Positions 22,403 through 30,335 of a stretch of DNA of 32,133 nucleotides are shown here, one piece after another. The DNA comes from Streptosporangiaceae bacterium (GTDB lineage Bacteria; Actinomycetota; Actinomycetes; Streptosporangiales; Streptosporangiaceae), in assembly GCA_030041195.1 (NCBI GenBank), contig JASHOI010000475.1, forward strand, positions 1 through 32,133, in the 5' to 3' direction. The stretch's first letter is position 1, and each line of letters begins with the position of its first letter. Below the pieces are notes generated by a model that worked only from the letters and a program-made list of their open reading frames with translations, searched no databases and was not told the origin of the DNA. Both the position numbers and the translations under genes were made by a program.

Positions 22403-23699
22403 AGCTCGCGGTCATTGGCGGCGGGTCTACCTACACCCCGGAACTGGTCGACGGCGTGGCCAGGCTGGCCGGGGACGTCAGTGCTGCCCGGGGGGACGAC
22501 CCCCCCAGACCCCCCCGATAAAGGTCACCGAGCTGGTGCTGGTCGACCCGGATCAGGCCCGGCTGGACGTGGTCGGACCGGTCTCGGCCAGGATCATGCA
22601 GCGTTACCGGCACCCGGCGCGGCTGCGCTGGACGGCCAGCCTGGACGACGGCCTCGACGGGGCGGCCGCCGTACTGCTGCAGCTTCGCGTCGGCGGGCAG
22701 GCGGCCCGGCAGCGCGACGAGACCTGGCCGCAGGAGTACGGCTGCATCGGGCAGGAGACCACCGGGGCCGGCGGGCTGGCCAAGGCGCTGCGCACCGTTC
22801 CGGTGGTCCTCGACATCGCCGAGCGGGCCCGCCAGCGGGCCCTGGCGGACGCGTGGATCATCGACTTCACCAACCCGGTGGGAATCGTCACCAGGGCGCT
22901 GCTCGACGCCGGGCACCGCGCGGTCGGCCTGTGCAACGTGGCCATCGGGTTCCAGCGCGAGTTCGCCCGGCTGCTCGGCGTGCAGCCGGAACGTGTCGCG
23001 CTCGACCACGTCGGCCTGAACCACCTGACCTGGGAGCGCGCCGCCGTCGTCGACGGCACCGACGCCCTGCCCGGCCTGATCGCGGCGCACGGCGAGGCGA
23101 TAGCGGTCCACACCGGGCTGCCGCTGTCCGTTACGGCCCTTCTTAAGGCCGTCCCGTCGTATTACCTGCATTACTACTACGCGCATGACGCGGCCGTGGC
23201 CGAGCAGCGCGGGCGGCCGACCCGCGCCGAGGAGGTCGCCGGGATCGAGCGCGAGCTGCTGCAGCTTTACGCCGACCCGGCCCTGGACCGCAAGCCGGAA
23301 CTGCTGACCCACCGCGGCGGCGCCTTCTATTCCGAGGCGGCGGTGGCGCTGCTCGCCTCGCTGGTCAGCGACGCCCGGGACCGGCAGGTGGTGAACGTGC
23401 GCAACGCGGGGACGCTGCCGTTCCTTGACGACGACGCGGTGATCGAGGTCCCGGCCGTGGTCGGCGCCGGCGGCGCCGAGCCGGTGCCGGTGGCCCCGCT
23501 GGACCCGATCATGCGCGGGCTGGTCGCGCACGTGTCGGCGTACGAGGACCTGGCCGTGGACGCGGCGCTGCGCGGCGGAGCCGACCGGATCCGGGCCGCT
23601 CTGCTGGCCCACCCGCTGGTCGGCCAGTACGATCTGGCGAACCAGCTCACCGACCGGCTGATTGCCGAGAACGCGCGGTACCTGCCGTGGGCAGTGTAG
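22399..23699 (+). pseudogene. Second GH4 glycosidase gene, reading frame interrupted near the N-terminus
   Basis: ATG 22399 gives MKLAVIGGGSTYTPELVDG, the GH4 Rossmann start, but this frame stops at TAA 22519-22521. The rest of the enzyme continues in the -1 frame from about 22510 through TELVLVDPDQARLDVVG to 23699. The body has the GH4 hallmarks: NPVGIVT, metal-ligand Cys in VGLCNVAIGFQ, His in VGLNHLTW, and the PSYYLHYYY tyrosines. The spacing from the GGGS loop to the conserved VDPD is 45 residues if joined, against 31 in the intact paralogue in this window. The extra 41-42 nt, a G-run/C-run hairpin with a final C7, look inserted. Either the gene is dead, or the frame is restored by -1 slippage on C7, or the assembly has an error. 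Restart at GTG 22536 would lack the NAD loop. Confidence 0.8.
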
Positions 23700-23723
23700 G
23701 GGGCACGGGGAGGTGGGTGGGGC

Positions 23724-24953
23724 GTGAGCGACGAGCCCGGCGCGCCGCTGCCAGCGGTGCTGGCCGTCGACGGCGGCAACAGCAAGACCGACGTGGCCCT
23801 GGTCGCCGGCGACGGGACGCTGCTGGGCAGCGCCCGCGGCCCGGGGGTGCCCGGGGTGCTCAGCCTGGAGCAGACGATCGGCGTGCTCGGCTCGGTGGCG
23901 CGCCAGGCGGCCAGCCAGGCAAACCTGTCCCCGGGCGGGACCGGCGGCCAGCGGATCGCCCGGCACCTGTCGGCATGCGTGGCCAACGCCGACCTGCCCG
24001 AGGAGGAGCAGCGGCTCACCGACGCGCTGCGCGCGGAGGGCTGGACCGACAGCACGCACGTGGCCAACGACACGTTCGCCGTGCTGTGGGCCGGCCTGGA
24101 CGGCCCGGGCCCGCACTGGGGCGTCGCGGTCACCTGCGGTGCGGGGATCAACTGCGTCGGCGTGGCCCCGGACGGGCGGACCGTCCGGTTCCTGGCGCTC
24201 GGGCCGCTGACCGGCGACTGGGGCGGCGGGCACACGCTGGGCACCGAAGCCGTCTGGTGGGCGATCCGCGCCGAGGACGGTCGCGGCCCGCAGACCGCGC
24301 TGCGCGAAGCCGTGGCCTCTTACTTCGGCACGCCGAGCGTGCAGGACGCCGCGGTCCGGTTCCACACCGGGACGACGAGCTGGGAGGCGCTGCTCGGTCT
24401 GGTCCCGGTCCTGTTCGAGGTGGCGGCGGCGGGAGACGCGGTCGCGCTGGATCTGGTCCGCAGGCAGGCCGCGGAGGTGTGCACGATGGCGGTCAGCGCG
24501 ATGCGCCGCCTCGACCTGTTCGGGCAGCCGGTGCCGGTGTCGCTGGGCGGCGGCGTGCTCACCGCGCGCGATCCGCTGCTCACCGCCGAGATCACCAAGC
24601 GGTTCGCGGAGGAGGCCCCGCTGGCGCGGCCGCGCATCGTCGACATCCCGCCGGTGGCAGGCGCGGCCCTGCTGGGCCTGGACCAGATCGGGGCGCCGGA
24701 GTCCGCCCTGGCCCGGCTTCGCGGCGCTTACCTAGGAGCCCGCGAGCAGGTAGCAGGCGATCGCCGCCGCCGAGGCGACGTTGAGCGAGTCCACGCCCCG
24801 GCGCATCGGAATCCGGACCGGGACGTCGGCCTGATCCCGCCAGCGCGCCGAGAGGCCGTCGCCCTCGGTCCCGAGCAGCAGCGCGAGCCGGCCGTCCGGC
24901 TCCGCCCGCAGGTCGCCGATCGGCCCGGCGTCCGGCGCCGGGGTGAGCGCTAG
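23724..24953 (+). CDS. BadF/BadG/BcrA/BcrD-type ATPase, N-acetylglucosamine-kinase-like
   Basis: ASKHA-fold kinase. Phosphate-1 motif VLAVDGGNSKTDVALVAGDG is at about 12-31, with the phosphate-2-like region VTCGAGINCVGVAPDGR and the adenosine motif VSLGGGVLTARDPLL. This family includes eukaryotic-type GlcNAc kinases and bacterial GlcN/GlcNAc kinases, so it hints at an amino sugar as cargo or breakdown product. The frame is 409 residues long, but family proteins are about 320-340. The conserved part ends near LARLRGAYLG (24738). The last 70 or so residues are Arg-rich and run antisense through the 3' third of the TrmH-like gene, so they look like stop-codon loss. A TAG in the +1 frame at 24733-24735 would give the normal end. 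It follows the GH4 gene by 24 bp and is probably the last gene of the operon. Confidence 0.85.
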   Translation: MSDEPGAPLPAVLAVDGGNSKTDVALVAGDGTLLGSARGPGVPGVLSLEQTIGVLGSVARQAASQANLSPGGTGGQRIARHLSACVANADLPEEEQRLTDALRAEGWTDSTHVANDTFAVLWAGLDGPGPHWGVAVTCGAGINCVGVAPDGRTVRFLALGPLTGDWGGGHTLGTEAVWWAIRAEDGRGPQTALREAVASYFGTPSVQDAAVRFHTGTTSWEALLGLVPVLFEVAAAGDAVALDLVRRQAAEVCTMAVSAMRRLDLFGQPVPVSLGGGVLTARDPLLTAEITKRFAEEAPLARPRIVDIPPVAGAALLGLDQIGAPESALARLRGAYLGAREQVAGDRRRRGDVERVHAPAHRNPDRDVGLIPPARREAVALGPEQQREPAVRLRPQVADRPGVRRRGER

Positions 24954-25529
24954 CAGCCGGAACCCGGCGCAGCGGAGCTCGCCGAGGCCCTCACGCCAGT
25001 CGCCCATCCGCGCGTACGGCACGGCGAACACCGCGCCCATCGACACCCGGACGGACCGCCGGTACAGCGGGTCGGCGCAGCGCGGGGCCAGCACCACCGC
25101 GTCGAATCCCAGCGCGGCCACGCACCGGAAGATCGCGCCCACGTTGGTGTGGTCCACGATGTCCTCGAGCACCACGATGCGCCGGGCGCTCGCGGTCGCG
25201 TCGGCCACGGACGGGAGCGGCAGCCGCTGCATCGAGGCCAGGGCGCCGCGGTGCACCCGGTAGCCGGTCACCTGCGCGGCGACCTCCGGTTCGACCAGGT
25301 ACACCGGGCCGGGGCAGGAACCGGCCAGGTCCGCGTGGCCGGCCAGCTTGTCCCGGGTGAGCAGCAGCGAGCGCACCGGGTAGCCGGCGCCGATCGCCCG
25401 CCTGATCACCTTCTCCCCCTCGGCGACGAACAGCCCGCTGGGCGCCTCCAGGCTGCGCCGGAGGTGAACATCGGTCAGGCGGACGTAATCCGCCAGCCGC
25501 GGATCGCCGGCATCGCCGACCGGAACCAT
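24732..25529 (-). CDS. TrmH/SpoU-family RNA 2'-O-methyltransferase
   Basis: 265 residues from ATG 25529 (MVPVGDAGDPRLADYVRLTD), with GAGGGG upstream. The N-terminal substrate-binding domain (FVAEGEKVIRRAI) is followed by the SPOUT knot motifs: motif 1 DHTNVGAIFRCVAALGFDAV (Asn, Gly, Arg), motif 2 LALLLGTEGDGLS and motif 3 VRIPMRRGVDSLNVASAAAI. It uses SAM to methylate a ribose 2'-OH in rRNA or tRNA. The particular RNA cannot be named. The frame is open back to 25700, but that part lacks similarity. Its 3' end overlaps the extended BadF frame by 222 bp tail to tail, and CCTAGG at 24731-24736 contains stop TAG on both strands. Confidence 0.9.
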   Translation of the reverse strand: MVPVGDAGDPRLADYVRLTDVHLRRSLEAPSGLFVAEGEKVIRRAIGAGYPVRSLLLTRDKLAGHADLAGSCPGPVYLVEPEVAAQVTGYRVHRGALASMQRLPLPSVADATASARRIVVLEDIVDHTNVGAIFRCVAALGFDAVVLAPRCADPLYRRSVRVSMGAVFAVPYARMGDWREGLGELRCAGFRLLALTPAPDAGPIGDLRAEPDGRLALLLGTEGDGLSARWRDQADVPVRIPMRRGVDSLNVASAAAIACYLLAGS

Positions 25530-25610
25530 CGTGGCCACCCCCTCAGTGTGTCCCAGCCGCCCCCACCTCGAAATCGGGGCAAGTCGGCCGATCCGACGCC
25601 GGTGCTCCGA

Positions 25611-25616
25611 TATAGT
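25611..25616 (+). promoter_or_regulatory. -10 element TATAGT of the solute-binding/VWA gene
   Basis: TATAGT matches the sigma-70-type TAnnnT pattern at 5 of 6 consensus bases. It would start a transcript near 25623 with a leader of about 62 nt. No clear -35 is seen. Confidence 0.5.
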
Positions 25617-25684
25617 CATCCTTGGCCCGGGACGCCTGGGGACCCGCGCCGGGCCGGCCTGACGCCTGCAATTCGAGGATTCTT

Positions 25685-27460
25685 GTGAGTTCACGCGCAC
25701 GGCGCGGCCGCGTCAGCCGACGTGGCCGCGAGCGCCACGTCAGGGTGTGGCTGCTGGTCGCGATCGCGGTGGTGATCTCGGCCGGTCTTATGAGCGGGCT
25801 CACCGCCCAGGCGGTCATGGCCCGGACCGACTGCAACAACCACCCGCTGGTACTGAACGTGGCGGTCTCCGAGGACATCGCGCCCGCCATCCAGAAGGTC
25901 GGTCAGCTGTTCAACCGGCAGGACCACGTGGCCGACGGGCGCTGCACGGTGGCGAAGATCACCCCGGAAGATCCGGCGGCGGTAGCGTCCGTGGTCGACG
26001 GCCAGGCCTCCAGCGGCGGGCTGCCCGCCGCCGACGCCTGGATCCCCGACTCGAGCCTGTGGGTGGACGTTGCGCGCTCCTACCCGCTCGGGGCGCAGCA
26101 GGTTCAGACCACCGGAATCACGGTGGCCAGGTCGCCGCTGATGATCGTGATGCCCGCCGCCGCGGCCGCACAGGTTCCCGCGTTCAACGACACCATCGGC
26201 TGGAGTTTCCTCACGCCGGCCTCGGCGGGCGGGCCGCCGAACTCGCCGAAGCTCAGCGTCGAGCTGCCGGACCCGACGCAGAGCGCCGCCGGCCTTGCCG
26301 CCCTGATCGAGGTCAGCAGGCTGCTCGGCACCGGCGCAGCCGCGCGCACGCAGCTGACCAAGTTCGTGTTCACCGCCCAGTCCTCGACCGCGTTCGACAC
26401 CCCGACCGAGCTGGCGGCGTTCGTCAGCCTGTCCGCGCCCCCGCTGAACGCGCACCCGGTGACGGTCACCTCCGAGCAGGCCGTGCTCAGCTACGACGCC
26501 CTGCACCCGAACCAGCCGCTGGCCGCGCGGTACCCGGCCGGCGCCAGCGCGGCGCTCGGCGCCCCCGAGCTCAACTATCCCTACGTGCTCACCTCCACCA
26601 GCCCGGCCGAGCAGGCCGCGGCCGACGAGTTCGGGGACCTGCTGCGGCAGAGTTACACCGCGGACCTGGTCCGCTACTACGGCTTCCGGTCGGCGAACGG
26701 TGTCACCGGCACGCTGCCCGCCGCCGACGGGCTGACACAGCAGCCGCTCCAGCTTGCCACCCCAGCGGCCGCCAGCGAGGCGCAGACAGCCCTGGCGGCC
26801 TGGCGGCGGCTGCAGGTTGGGTCGCGGGACCTGGCCGTCATGGACGTCTCGTCGGCGACGGCCGCGCCGTCCGGCCTTGGCAACCTGAGCCTGGGGCAGA
26901 TCCTGCAGCAGACCGCGGAACTCGGACTCGAGCTGTTCCCGGACAGCGCGCAGATGGGCCTGTGGGAGTATGCCGACAAGCTCGACGGCAACCTGCCCTA
27001 CAAGCAGCTGGTCTCGGTCGGCCCGCTGCCCGGCGAGCTCGGCTTGATCAGCAGGCGTGAACAGATCCTGCAGATCGACAGCTCCCTGCATACCCAGCCG
27101 AACACCCCGGCAGCGCTGAACGAGACGATCCTGGCCGCCTACAAAGAGATGAACGCTACCTACCAGGCGAACTACACCAACGCGGTCATCATGCTGACCA
27201 CCGGGGTTGACAACGCTCCCGGCGACATCTCCGCGGCAACGCTGGCCCGCAAGCTGCACGCGCTGTTCAACCCGAACCGGCCCGTGGAGCTGATCATCCT
27301 GATGCTGGGCACCAAGGGCAATTTCCCCGCCCTGGAGCAGATCGCCGCCGCGGGTGGCGGCGCTGCGTACCAGGTCACGAACCCGCTACAGGTCGGCAAG
27401 GTGTTCTTCGAGGCCCTCGCCCGCCGGTTCTGTCTGTCCGGCGGCTGCACGACCCCCTGA
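25685..27460 (+). CDS. Membrane-anchored solute-binding domain fused to a VWA domain
   Basis: 591 residues from GTG 25685, with GAGGA 5 bp upstream. A basic N-terminus (RRGRVSRRGRERHVR) and one membrane helix (VWLLVAIAVVISAGLMSGL) suggest an anchored or secreted protein. Residues about 60-320 resemble type-2 extracellular solute-binding proteins (VLNVAVSEDIAPAIQKVGQL, ADAWIPDSSLWVDVARS). The C-terminal 210 residues are a von Willebrand A fold. The metal-site motif reads DVSSA (387-391), so the last Ser of DxSxS is missing. The tail ALARRFCLSGGCTTP has two Cys that could pair. The fusion is frequent in actinomycetes and its role is unknown. It stands alone between a divergent methyltransferase gene and a terminator. 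Confidence 0.8.
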   Translation: MSSRARRGRVSRRGRERHVRVWLLVAIAVVISAGLMSGLTAQAVMARTDCNNHPLVLNVAVSEDIAPAIQKVGQLFNRQDHVADGRCTVAKITPEDPAAVASVVDGQASSGGLPAADAWIPDSSLWVDVARSYPLGAQQVQTTGITVARSPLMIVMPAAAAAQVPAFNDTIGWSFLTPASAGGPPNSPKLSVELPDPTQSAAGLAALIEVSRLLGTGAAARTQLTKFVFTAQSSTAFDTPTELAAFVSLSAPPLNAHPVTVTSEQAVLSYDALHPNQPLAARYPAGASAALGAPELNYPYVLTSTSPAEQAAADEFGDLLRQSYTADLVRYYGFRSANGVTGTLPAADGLTQQPLQLATPAAASEAQTALAAWRRLQVGSRDLAVMDVSSATAAPSGLGNLSLGQILQQTAELGLELFPDSAQMGLWEYADKLDGNLPYKQLVSVGPLPGELGLISRREQILQIDSSLHTQPNTPAALNETILAAYKEMNATYQANYTNAVIMLTTGVDNAPGDISAATLARKLHALFNPNRPVELIILMLGTKGNFPALEQIAAAGGGAAYQVTNPLQVGKVFFEALARRFCLSGGCTTP

Positions 27461-27535
27461 AATTGGGCTGAATTCTCTTCAGGATCGGTGCCGATTCGTG
27501 TGAACCGGGCACGCGAGATACGCGTCATCCATTGT

Positions 27536-27566
27536 GAGGCCCGGCGAGAGCGGGGCGCCGGGCCTC
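27536..27566. terminator. Bidirectional hairpin between convergent genes
   Basis: GAGGCCCGGCG (27536-27546) and CGCCGGGCCTC (27556-27566) form a perfect 11-bp stem with a 9-nt loop, placed between two genes that end towards each other. No long T-tract is present, as is usual for GC-rich actinomycete terminators. Confidence 0.75.
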
Positions 27567-27590
27567 GCTCAAACTCTCCAGGGATCTTGA

Positions 27591-28682
27591 TCATCCGGCT
27601 GCGCCGGGCAGGCCCCTGTCAAGCATCTGATGCGCCCGATCGATCAGCACCGGCACCGCGAACCCCTCCCGCTCGAAGCCCTCGCCGACGGTCTTGTGCT
27701 GGAGGAACCTGGCGTGGATGCCCTCGAGGACCACGGCCAGCTTGAAGCAGCCGAACGCCATGTAGTAGCCGATGTCGGACAGGTCCCTGCCGGTCAGTTC
27801 GGCGTACCGGTCGGCGAGCGCGACCCTGGTGAGGAATCCGGGCATCGCCGTGACCGTCGCGCCGATGCTGATCTCCCCCCACTGCGCGTCGTCTGGATCG
27901 GCCCAGTACATGAGCGTCAGGCCCAGGTCAGCGAGCGGATCGCCCAGCGTTGACATCTCCCAGTCAACGACCGCGGCGACCGCCGGCCGTTCATCCTGCC
28001 CACCCTGTTCACCCTGCCCGCCCGCCCCGCCGAGCGTGACCAGCATGTTGTCCAGCCGGAAGTCCCCGTGCACCAGGGTGTGATCACCGTCGGCGGGCAG
28101 CCCGGCCGTGAGCCGCTCGACCAGCCGGTCGTAGCCGGGCATCTCCCGGGTGGCCGACAGTTCCCACTGCCGCTGCCAGCGGGCAAGCTGCCGGGCCAGG
28201 TATCCCTCCGGGCGGCCGAACCCGGTCAGCCCGGTGGCGGCCACGTCCACCCCGTGGATCGCCGCGAGCATCTCGACCAGCCGGTCCGAGAGTTGCCGCG
28301 CCTGGGTCGGCGTGAGCCGCTCGCCATCCTCGCGGGTGCGCAGCACCACCCCGTCCACGTACTCCATCAGGTAGAACGGCGCGCCGATGATGTCAGCGTC
28401 GGCGCAGATAGCGACCGGTGCCGGTACCGGGATGTCGGTGCCGTGCAGCGCGGTCAGCACCCGGAACTCCCGGGACATGTCGTGGGCGGTCGGCAGTACG
28501 TGCCCGAGCGGCGGGCGCCGCAGCACCAGCCGGGAACTTCGCAGATCAATGCGATAGGTGAGGTTCGAGCGACCCCCAGCTATCAGCTCGATACCGGTCG
28601 GCTCCTCGCTTGCAATGCCGTTCGCGCTGAGCCACCTGGCCAGCTTGGGACCGTCAATTCCGGGAACATCGTCAACCGCCAT
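27591..28682 (-). CDS. APH-like phosphotransferase family protein (ACAD10-type)
   Basis: A protein kinase-like fold enzyme of about 363 residues. The N-lobe has ELIAGGRSNLTYRIDL and a Lys-equivalent LVLRRPP. The catalytic loop is LVHGDFRLDNMLV (Asp base and Asn) and the metal motif is VVDWEMSTLGDPLADLG. These match the aminoglycoside-phosphotransferase/choline-kinase superfamily, and the overall layout (GSRSN, LMEYVDGVVL, GDPLADLG) matches the ACAD10/11-type branch often linked to acyl-CoA dehydrogenases. No such gene is adjacent here. ATG 28682 (MAVDDVPGIDGPKLARWL) is chosen; ATG 28694 is an alternative, and TATGTT 7 bp upstream of 28682 could be a -10 of a leaderless message. The frame is open to 28865 but without similarity. 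Confidence 0.88.
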   Translation of the reverse strand: MAVDDVPGIDGPKLARWLSANGIASEEPTGIELIAGGRSNLTYRIDLRSSRLVLRRPPLGHVLPTAHDMSREFRVLTALHGTDIPVPAPVAICADADIIGAPFYLMEYVDGVVLRTREDGERLTPTQARQLSDRLVEMLAAIHGVDVAATGLTGFGRPEGYLARQLARWQRQWELSATREMPGYDRLVERLTAGLPADGDHTLVHGDFRLDNMLVTLGGAGGQGEQGGQDERPAVAAVVDWEMSTLGDPLADLGLTLMYWADPDDAQWGEISIGATVTAMPGFLTRVALADRYAELTGRDLSDIGYYMAFGCFKLAVVLEGIHARFLQHKTVGEGFEREGFAVPVLIDRAHQMLDRGLPGAAG

Positions 28683-28877
28683 GCCGGAGAACATACCGCC
28701 CGAGCCGGGCGGGGCGTGCCCGCCGCTTCGGCCAACCCATGCGCAGGTAATGGCTAGACCGTGGTTAGGCCATGGACCGAGCGGACCCTGTATGGGGGGT
28801 GGACTAAATGACCGCGCTGACGTAGGCAGTAATAGGGGCCGGCCAGACGGAGCAGAGGGTCGCATTTAGGGAGCGCA

Positions 28878-29573
28878 GTGAGTGATGCATGGATGCCGGA
28901 AGCGAAGCGCCTCTGGGGCACGGCCGACGGCGGCCCGCTGAACGGCGGGGCTCCCCGCGTCGTCTGGCAGACGCTGGGCGCCGATCCGCGTACGATGTCC
29001 GCCGGTTCGGCGGCGCAGAGCCTCGAGAAGCTCGGCAGGGCGCCGCACCTGGTCTGGAACCCGGTGCAGGGCGAGATCGTGCAGCTGATACCGGTGCTGC
29101 GCGCCGGGCGGCTGCTCGGCACGCCGGAGGATCTGGGCCAGATGGTCCCCGCGCAGGCCGACGCCGGCGCCGGCGAGGTTGCCGGAGCCAACGTGGAGGG
29201 GCGGCTGTGCGTCCAGATCGGCGTCGTGGCGTTCGCGTGGAACCCGTTCACGTCGTGGCCGATGACCGGCCTGCCGCGGATCCTGCGCTGGCTCGACTCG
29301 TGGGGCATCCCGCGGCGGTGGCCGGCCGGGATGCCCGCGCCGTTCCCGCACGGGCTCACGACCTGCGGTAACCGGCGGTTCTGGGCCCGCGGCGGTTACT
29401 TCGGCGCATCCCAGGTGCCCGGCGTGACCGCCGCCGGGCCCGGCGCGATCGACATAGACCAGCTGACCGCCGGCACCGAGGGGCGGGCCGGTGCGGCCGA
29501 GATCCACGGCCTCGACGTCTATTTCGACAACGGCCGGGCGGCCACGTCGGGGGCGCTGAGCCGAGTCGGCTGA
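28878..29573 (+). CDS. Peptidoglycan-recognition/amidase-like protein, probably catalytically degenerate
   Basis: 231 residues from GTG 28878 (MSDAWMPEAKRLWG) with AGGGAG just upstream. It resembles actinobacterial and actinophage N-acetylmuramoyl-L-alanine amidase/PGRP domains. SLEKLGRAPHLVWNPVQGEI corresponds to the segment with a PHL/F-W-P core, LCVQIGVVAFAWNPF to the central strand, and RRFWARGGYFGASQVPG followed by PGAIDID to the region that in active relatives reads GH(F/Y)GHSQVP...DPGAID. The zinc-ligand His of GHSQVP is Ala here, so hydrolysis is doubtful and binding may be its role. No signal peptide is seen. That family tie is recalled by pattern, not by a search. It is a single gene, divergent from the phosphotransferase. 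Confidence 0.6.
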   Translation: MSDAWMPEAKRLWGTADGGPLNGGAPRVVWQTLGADPRTMSAGSAAQSLEKLGRAPHLVWNPVQGEIVQLIPVLRAGRLLGTPEDLGQMVPAQADAGAGEVAGANVEGRLCVQIGVVAFAWNPFTSWPMTGLPRILRWLDSWGIPRRWPAGMPAPFPHGLTTCGNRRFWARGGYFGASQVPGVTAAGPGAIDIDQLTAGTEGRAGAAEIHGLDVYFDNGRAATSGALSRVG

Positions 29574-29594
29574 TCATCCGGGCCGGGTCGCAGG

Positions 29595-29600
29595 TACCGT
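29595..29600 (+). promoter_or_regulatory. -10 element of a probably leaderless PPOX gene
   Basis: TACCGT ends 8 bp before ATG 29609, and no ribosome site lies between them. Transcription would start at the start codon. Confidence 0.4.
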
Positions 29601-29608
29601 ATGGCAGC

Positions 29609-30286
29609 ATGAGCGCCGATCTTCCCCTGTCGACGACGGAACGCACCACGCTGCACCGGCTCAGCGAGCGTGGCAGATCGCAGCGAGCCGACCTCTACGC
29701 GGTCCTGGACGCCGGGCTGATCTGCCATATCGGCGTCGTGATCGATGGCTACCCGGTGGTGCTGCCGACCGGTTACGGGCGCGAGGGCGACACCCTCTAC
29801 CTGCACGGGTCATCGGCCAACCAGGCCCTGCGGGCCGCGGACGGGCACGACATCTGCGTGACGGTCACCCACGTCGACGGGCTTGTGTGCGCCAGGTCGC
29901 TGTTCAACCACTCGATCAACTACCGCAGCGCGGCGATCTTCGGCACGGCCCGGCTGATCCGCGACGACGCCAGAAAGCTGGCCGCGCTCCGCGTCGTGAC
30001 CGAGCAGCTCGTCCCCGGCCGGTGGGACTACGCCAGGCAGCCGAACCGTAAGGAGATGGCCGCCACGGCCGTGCTCGAGCTGCCGCTGGCCGAGGCGTCG
30101 GTCAAGGTGCGCACCGGCGGGCCGCACGACGACGCCGAGGACTACGACCTCGACGTCTGGGCCGGGGTGCTGCCCGCCCAGCTGATGTTCGGCCCCGCGG
30201 AGCCGGATCCAGACCTGCGCGCGGGCGTGGCCGTCCCCGACCACATCAAGGCTCTGGCGGACCACCCGCGAGGAAGCTACGCGTAA
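29609..30286 (+). CDS. Pyridoxamine 5'-phosphate oxidase-like (PPOX-fold) flavin-binding protein
   Basis: 225 residues from ATG 29609. The split-barrel fold is indicated by [20 protein letters not shown], then [20 protein letters not shown] and [18 protein letters not shown], matching the nitroimidazole-resistance/flavin-nucleotide-binding branch of PPOX proteins. [20 protein letters not shown] near the C-terminus is a recurrent motif of the actinobacterial members. Such proteins bind FMN or F420 and may reduce or bind small molecules; the reaction is unknown here. It is not a vitamin B6 PdxH, as the substrate-binding C-terminus of PdxH is missing. No Shine-Dalgarno is present, and a -10 element directly upstream suggests leaderless translation. 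It lies 35 bp after the amidase-like gene and 49 bp before orn. Confidence 0.87.
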   Translation: MSADLPLSTTERTTLHRLSERGRSQRADLYAVLDAGLICHIGVVIDGYPVVLPTGYGREGDTLYLHGSSANQALRAADGHDICVTVTHVDGLVCARSLFNHSINYRSAAIFGTARLIRDDARKLAALRVVTEQLVPGRWDYARQPNRKEMAATAVLELPLAEASVKVRTGGPHDDAEDYDLDVWAGVLPAQLMFGPAEPDPDLRAGVAVPDHIKALADHPRGSYA

Positions 30287-30303
30287 CGGGCGGTCGATAC
30301 GGT

Positions 30304-30320
30304 CAGTTCTTGCTGAACTG
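30304..30320. promoter_or_regulatory. Short inverted repeat overlapping the orn -35 region
   Basis: CAGTTC (30304-30309) and GAACTG (30315-30320) pair around TTGCT. The repeat covers TTGCTG, the best -35 candidate for orn, and could be an operator or a small hairpin. It does not match the actinobacterial LexA box (GAAC-N4-GTTC). Confidence 0.45.
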
Positions 30321-30323
30321 GCC

Positions 30324-30329
30324 TACCCT
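30324..30329 (+). promoter_or_regulatory. -10 element of orn
   Basis: TACCCT lies 6 bp before the ATG at 30336, which would give a leaderless or near-leaderless transcript. GGGGG directly before ATG is too close for a ribosome site. Confidence 0.4.
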
Positions 30330-30335
30330 TGGGGG

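Noticed and set aside
22536..23699. Second GH4 gene as an intact gene starting at GTG 22536
   Set aside because: It would lack the NAD-binding GGGS loop that lies in frame with ATG 22399, and no ribosome site precedes GTG 22536.
30304..30320. LexA/SOS box upstream of orn
   Set aside because: The half-sites are inverted relative to the actinobacterial SOS box (GTTC outside GAAC with 5 bp between), so it does not fit.
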